This document shows, piece after piece, positions 60,898 to 64,000 of a stretch of 64,000 nucleotides of DNA. Position numbers and translations under genes: made by a program. The notes beneath the pieces were generated by a model. That model was not told where the DNA came from, ran no database searches, and saw nothing but the letters and a program-made list of their open reading frames with translations. The stretch covers positions 2,533,063-2,597,062 of the forward strand of contig NZ_JAAOYX010000001.1 in assembly GCF_011759605.1 (NCBI RefSeq), read 5' to 3'. The DNA is from Luteibacter sp. SG786. Its GTDB lineage: Bacteria; Pseudomonadota; Gammaproteobacteria; Xanthomonadales; Rhodanobacteraceae. Numbering within the stretch: position 1 is the stretch's first letter; each line of letters begins with the position of its first letter.

Positions 60898-60975
60898 GGA
60901 GTGATCTCCGTGGGTGGCCGGCGCGCCCCGAGGGCCGTCGTGTCCCCATTCTTCGATCTCGTTCCGACCTGCATC

Positions 60976-60989
60976 TTGATCCGCGTCAA
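60976..60989 (-). promoter_or_regulatory. FNR-type box H (upstream of USP 8)
   Basis: TTGACGCGGATCAA on the reverse strand, centred 85.5 bp before USP 8. AAGAAT (60948-60953, reverse) stands 22 bp from the box as a possible -10. It could also act on the divergent membrane gene. Confidence 0.75.
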
Positions 60990-61137
60990 CGCGGCCCGCC
61001 CAACGTGGCAGTCTCATGCGCCTGATCGCTACCGGAATGCCGCATTGTCCGCACAGTCGCCGAACACACGAGGGGAAACCGACCCGGGCGCGGGTGCCGT
61101 GTCGCCGGCGCCTGCGCCTGTGCGGATTCGGCAACGG

Positions 61138-61773
61138 ATGGCGCTTCCGCCCATCCTGTTGGCCGCGACCGTGCCGATTCTCGTCTGGTCAGGGTGGTCT
61201 CCGAACGACCGGGGCGACTGGTTGCTGGAAAACGCGCTTGTGGCGATTGCCATGCCGCTGTTCGTCGCCGGCTATCGCAGGCTGCGCTTCTCGACGCTGA
61301 GTTACCTGATGCTGTTCGTCTTCTTCTGCCTCCATGAGGTCGGCGCGCATTACACCTATTCGAAGGTTCCGTATCCCCAGTGGCTGGGATGGTTGCCGGA
61401 CCTGGCCTGGACAGGTGCCGGCGAGTCCCGCAATCACTACGATCGCGTGGTGCACTTCGCCTACGGATTCCTCGTGATGCCTGCGGTTTTCGAACTTTTC
61501 GCACGCCGGGCCGCGCTGCAAGGCCTGTGGCGATGGCTTGTCCCGGTCACCTTCGTGATGGCGCACTCCATGGTGTACGAACTGGTGGAGTGGGGAGCTG
61601 CACTCGTCTTCGGAGGTGACCTGGGGCTGACGTACCTCGGCACGCAAGGCGATGAGTGGGACGCGCAGAAAGACATGCTCCTCGCGACCGCGGGGAGCGT
61701 GGCAATGACATGCCTGCTCGCCGCGGCGGGCTGGCGCGGCCTCCGGGCCGCCGTCGCGGACACGCGGTCATAG
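61138..61773 (+). CDS. DUF2238 (YjdF-like) membrane protein
   Basis: A 211-residue inner-membrane protein with about six hydrophobic helices. It is recognised as DUF2238 by LSYLMLFVFFCLHEVGAHYTYSKVP and ESRNHYDRVVHFAYGFLV, in which His/Asp/Arg residues lie at the membrane face, and by GTQGDEWDAQKDM. Function is unknown. The start is uncertain: ATG 61138 has no strong ribosome site, and GTG 61120 is possible. It is divergent from USP 8 and followed after 5 bp by the MgtC-like gene. Confidence 0.85.
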   Translation: MALPPILLAATVPILVWSGWSPNDRGDWLLENALVAIAMPLFVAGYRRLRFSTLSYLMLFVFFCLHEVGAHYTYSKVPYPQWLGWLPDLAWTGAGESRNHYDRVVHFAYGFLVMPAVFELFARRAALQGLWRWLVPVTFVMAHSMVYELVEWGAALVFGGDLGLTYLGTQGDEWDAQKDMLLATAGSVAMTCLLAAAGWRGLRAAVADTRS

Positions 61774-61778
61774 CGCCG

Positions 61779-63071
61779 ATGCCCACCGATATCGGCATCC
61801 TTTCTCTTACGCCGCAGGTCGTCTCGCTGGGCGTGGGGTTGGGCGTGGGCCTGCTGATCGGGCTCGAGCGGGAACGCGCGAAAGACCACCACCCGCGCGC
61901 CCTGCCTGCGGGCGTGCGAACCTTCAGCATGCTCGGGCTGGGCGGCGTGATCGCCGCATTCGCCGGTACCGCGGCCATCTGCGTCGGCGGACTGTTCCTG
62001 GCCTTCGTCGCGACGGCGAGCTATGTGAGAAGCGCCACGGAAGGGAAGGAAGACGCCGCTGGCAACCGAACCCCGCCAGGCCTCACCACCGAAGTGGCGA
62101 TGCTCGTGACCTTCCTGCTCGGCGTCCTGGCCGCGTCGTCCGCGGCGCTGGCTGGCGGCGTCGGCGTGGTGGTGGCCACGCTCCTCGCCAGTCGGGCGCG
62201 CCTGCACCGCTTCGCGCGCCAATGGCTGTCGGAGCGGGAACTGCACGATCTGCTCATCCTCGCGGTGGCCGCGTTCGTGGTGCTGCCGCTGCTGCCCGAC
62301 GTCACGGTGGACCCATGGCAAAGCATCAATCCGCGACGGCTCTGGTGGCTGGTGGTCGCCGTGATGTCCATCGCCTCGGTCGGGTATCTGGTGCTGCGCA
62401 TTTTCGGCGCCAGGGTTGGCCTGGCCGTTGCGGGTCTGGCCGGCGGATTCGCATCCAGCACGGCCACGGTGCTCGCAATGGGCGAACGGGCCAGGGAGGC
62501 TCCGGCGCTGGCGGCGACGGCGGCCAGTGCCGCGATCCTCGCGAACGTGGGCAGTCTCGTGCAGCTGTCCGTGGTGGTTGGATCCCTCGCTCCCGCGTTG
62601 CTCGAACGATTGGCGATTTCCCTGTTGGCGGCCGGCCTGGTCACCGTGGTATGCGCCGTGGCGGCGGCATGGGGCGCGGGTACGACGGCAACGCCGGGCA
62701 GGCTCGCCGGATCCCGCCCATTCAGGCCGGGCGCCGTTCTTCGCTTCGTCGCCATCCTCGCGGGCGTACTCCTGCTTACATCGGTGCTCCGCGAGTGGTT
62801 GGGAAGCGGCAGCCTTCCGTGGCTGATGGTGTTTTCCGGCATCGCCGACGTGCACGCCGCCGCCGCGTCGGCGGCGCAATCGACGGCGAACGGGCAGATC
62901 GGATTGGGTCTCGCGTCCGCGTGCGTGCTCATCGCGTACGCATCCAGTGCCGTCTTCAAGTGCACGCTTGCCTATGCCAAGGGCGGCACCCGCTATGCGT
63001 TGAAGGTTGCCCCCGCCACCGTCGCGATCCTCGCGGTGTTCGCACTTGCACTCTGGTGGACGTCGCCCTGA
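61779..63071 (+). CDS. MgtC/SapB-DUF4010 family membrane protein
   Basis: A 430-residue membrane protein. The N-terminal part (about 10-140) is an MgtC/SapB domain (LGVGLGVGLLIGLERERAK, LPAGVRTFSMLGLGG), and the rest is DUF4010, with about eight helices (GLAGGFASSTATVLAMGERAR, FSGIADVHAAAASAAQ). These proteins occur in many proteobacteria; a role in ion homeostasis is suggested by MgtC but unproven. The ATG is 5 bp after the DUF2238 stop, so the two are an operon. No further gene follows on this strand. Confidence 0.88.
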   Translation: MPTDIGILSLTPQVVSLGVGLGVGLLIGLERERAKDHHPRALPAGVRTFSMLGLGGVIAAFAGTAAICVGGLFLAFVATASYVRSATEGKEDAAGNRTPPGLTTEVAMLVTFLLGVLAASSAALAGGVGVVVATLLASRARLHRFARQWLSERELHDLLILAVAAFVVLPLLPDVTVDPWQSINPRRLWWLVVAVMSIASVGYLVLRIFGARVGLAVAGLAGGFASSTATVLAMGERAREAPALAATAASAAILANVGSLVQLSVVVGSLAPALLERLAISLLAAGLVTVVCAVAAAWGAGTTATPGRLAGSRPFRPGAVLRFVAILAGVLLLTSVLREWLGSGSLPWLMVFSGIADVHAAAASAAQSTANGQIGLGLASACVLIAYASSAVFKCTLAYAKGGTRYALKVAPATVAILAVFALALWWTSP

Positions 63072-63131
63072 GCGATAGGCACCTTTCGTCAGCCAGGCGC
63101 CTTGCGCGCGGCGCTCGTACGTGGTCGGGAA

Positions 63132-63369
63132 GCCGGCAGCCGTCGCCCTCGCCGCGAAGACTTGCGTCGTTCCTTGCGAAAGGAGAGCCGCTGCGCGGCT
63201 GGTGTCTTATGGCTGGCGCCGCGGCGGACCCGGGCGTCCAGGCGGGGGTTTCCGACTCGGCATCCTGCCTCGGCGGAAACGGCGGGCCGTCCTGGCCCGC
63301 CCCCTGCGGGCCTTTTCCACCCGCACGCCCTCGACTCCAGACATCGCGGCGAGGGCGACGGCTGCCGGC
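63132..63369. mobile_element. MITE-like element with 26-bp perfect terminal inverted repeats
   Basis: A 238-bp segment bounded by exact 26-bp inverted repeats (63132-63157 and 63344-63369, beginning GCCGGCAGCCGTCGCCCTCG). No transposase is encoded. A second, inverted copy of its right two-thirds (63218-63375) is at 63841-64000, about 85% identical by eye. No clear target-site duplication was seen. It could be a non-autonomous transposable element or another type of dispersed repeat. Confidence 0.65.
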
Positions 63370-63449
63370 ATCGGACGGTGAGGCGGTGTGTTGTGTAGTG
63401 CGTGGCGTGCGTTGCTTTGTCGGTCTGTGGTGATCGTTCGCGCCTGAGT

Positions 63450-63480
63450 CGCTGGGTGCCTGCCTTCACAGGCACGACGG
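63450..63480. repeat. 31-bp palindromic repeat, left copy
   Basis: It starts CGCTGGGTGCCTGCCTTCAC and contains the hairpin GTGCCTG-N-CAGGCAC. It matches the inverted copy at 63743-63773 in 29 of 31 positions. Repeats of this kind, read in one frame as a VVPAKAGTQ-like peptide, are dispersed in many xanthomonad genomes (general knowledge). Confidence 0.8.
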
Positions 63481-63518
63481 TGTGGGGTGCTGCGGAAGCC
63501 GGGAGTCGCGCGCTCTTC

Positions 63519-63542
63519 TGTAGGAGCCGCCATGGCGGCGAG
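63519..63542. repeat. REP unit, left copy
   Basis: A 24-bp unit starting TGTAGGAGCCGCCATGGCGG with an internal perfect palindrome. It is the exact reverse complement of 63657-63680 and resembles the units at 2257-2335. Confidence 0.85.
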
Positions 63543-63602
63543 ACAACCTGGCCCCAGTCGATCCGAGTGCGATTTTTGGAAACCGGCTTGCCGCGAGCAC
63601 CC

Positions 63603-63626
63603 ATCGCCGCTGGAGCGGCTCCTATA
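63603..63626. repeat. REP unit, middle copy
   Basis: ATCGCCGCTGGAGCGGCTCC and the next four bases form a REP unit in the same orientation as 2312-2335 and 63657-63680. Confidence 0.75.
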
Positions 63627-63656
63627 GGACACGATGCAGCGTTATCGCCAGCGTGC

Positions 63657-63680
63657 CTCGCCGCCATGGCGGCTCCTACA
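63657..63680. repeat. REP unit, right copy
   Basis: An exact reverse complement of the unit at 63519-63542; all 24 bases match. Confidence 0.85.
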
Positions 63681-63742
63681 AAGGACAGCGCAACGCTATC
63701 GCTGGCGTGGTTCGCTGCGCTCCAAGCGCCGCAGCCCACCTA

Positions 63743-63773
63743 CCGTCGTGCCTGCGAAAGCAGGCACCCAGCG
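63743..63773. repeat. 31-bp palindromic repeat, right (inverted) copy
   Basis: CCGTCGTGCCTGCGAAAGCA and 11 further bases form an inverted partner of 63450-63480, with two mismatches. Confidence 0.8.
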
Positions 63774-63840
63774 CCCGGTCGGCAAGAGACGAAAACATAC
63801 CATCGGCTTCAGCTCCGGCTCTCCCACCAGCACTCCGCAC

Positions 63841-64000
63841 CGTCGGTTGCCAGTACCCGTTCCCCTCGCCGCGATGTCTGGAGTCGAGGGTGGCCGGGCG
63901 GAGAAGGCCCGAAGGGGGCGGGCCAGGACGGCCCGCCGTCTTCGCCGAGGCAGGAGGCCGAGTCGAAGACCCCCGGTCGGACGCCCGGGTCCGCCGCGGC
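63841..64000. mobile_element. Inverted, incomplete second copy of the MITE-like element
   Basis: The reverse complement of this stretch aligns with 63218-63375 (about 85% identity by eye; the central 60 bp differ at only about 5 positions). The window ends inside it, so its outer part and terminal repeat are not visible. Confidence 0.7.

Larger units (their letters stand above)
63072..64000. other. Gene-free terminal region built of nested inverted repeats
   Basis: Open frames here are made of the repeats themselves and have no recognisable protein features, so no gene is called. The three repeat pairs (MITE-like element, 31-bp repeat, REP) all share a centre at about 63600-63611, giving one long imperfect palindrome of at least 780 bp. 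Confidence 0.75.

Noticed and set aside
63089-63739. Open frames of up to 216 codons in the terminal region
   Set aside because: They are made up of MITE-like, REP and 31-bp repeats, give Arg/Pro/Ala-rich peptides and have no ribosome sites.

Overview
The window is a GC-rich gammaproteobacterial chromosome segment. Gene content and protein style (a Xanthomonas/Caulobacter-type TonB receptor, a DUF3247 protein, a gum-like exopolysaccharide locus, REP elements of the TGTRGGAGCC type) point to the Xanthomonadales, most likely Rhodanobacteraceae (Luteibacter/Dyella-like). This placement is inference from recognised families; no search was run. No rRNA, tRNA, CRISPR array, prophage or intact insertion sequence was seen.

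Layout. 0-10 kb: tail of a hybrid sensor kinase, an aldo/keto reductase, a REP pair, a type II NADH dehydrogenase-like flavoprotein, a TonB-dependent receptor, a Tat-exported haloperoxidase-type hydrolase, a cysteine-poor DksA-like protein, an NTF2-like secreted protein and a 518-residue orphan. 11-18.4 kb: a stress and redox block with two paralogous zinc alcohol dehydrogenases, a manganese catalase, two DUF892 (YciE-like) ferritin-fold proteins, a short-chain dehydrogenase and an isolated SdhD-like membrane anchor. 18.4-23.5 kb: an EAL phosphodiesterase with a decayed GGDEF domain, a MOSC-flavin-ferredoxin fusion and a PAP2 phosphatase.

23.5-44.3 kb is a Wzx/Wzy-type exopolysaccharide locus. 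A low-molecular-weight tyrosine phosphatase (Wzb) is followed by YjbH/GfcD, a GfcB-GfcC fusion, UDP-glucose dehydrogenase, Wza, a small Gly-Thr repeat protein, the initiating sugar-phosphate transferase and GalE. A tightly packed nine-gene reverse-strand operon then runs from Wzc through a pyruvyltransferase, three glycosyltransferases, a flippase, a polymerase and an acetyltransferase to a beta-helix protein. The wza and wzc leaders share a 19-bp motif.

47.8-61 kb is a universal-stress-protein (USP) island. It holds eight USP genes, a GNAT acetyltransferase, a beta-CASP nuclease, an FNR/CRP-family regulator without iron-sulfur cysteines, a two-component system and a phosphotransacetylase-like enzyme. 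Eight perfect FNR-type palindromes (TTGAY-N4-RTCAA) lie in this island and I found none elsewhere in the window. Most sit about 65 bp upstream of a start codon, with a -10-like hexamer 21-22 bp further on, as in class II FNR promoters. This looks like a compact low-oxygen or NO/redox stress regulon, and it is the best candidate here for a coherent little-described system.

The last 900 bp contain no convincing gene. They form a nested imperfect palindrome of repeats: a MITE-like element with 26-bp perfect terminal inverted repeats, a 31-bp palindromic repeat, and REP units, each with a partner in opposite orientation around one common centre.
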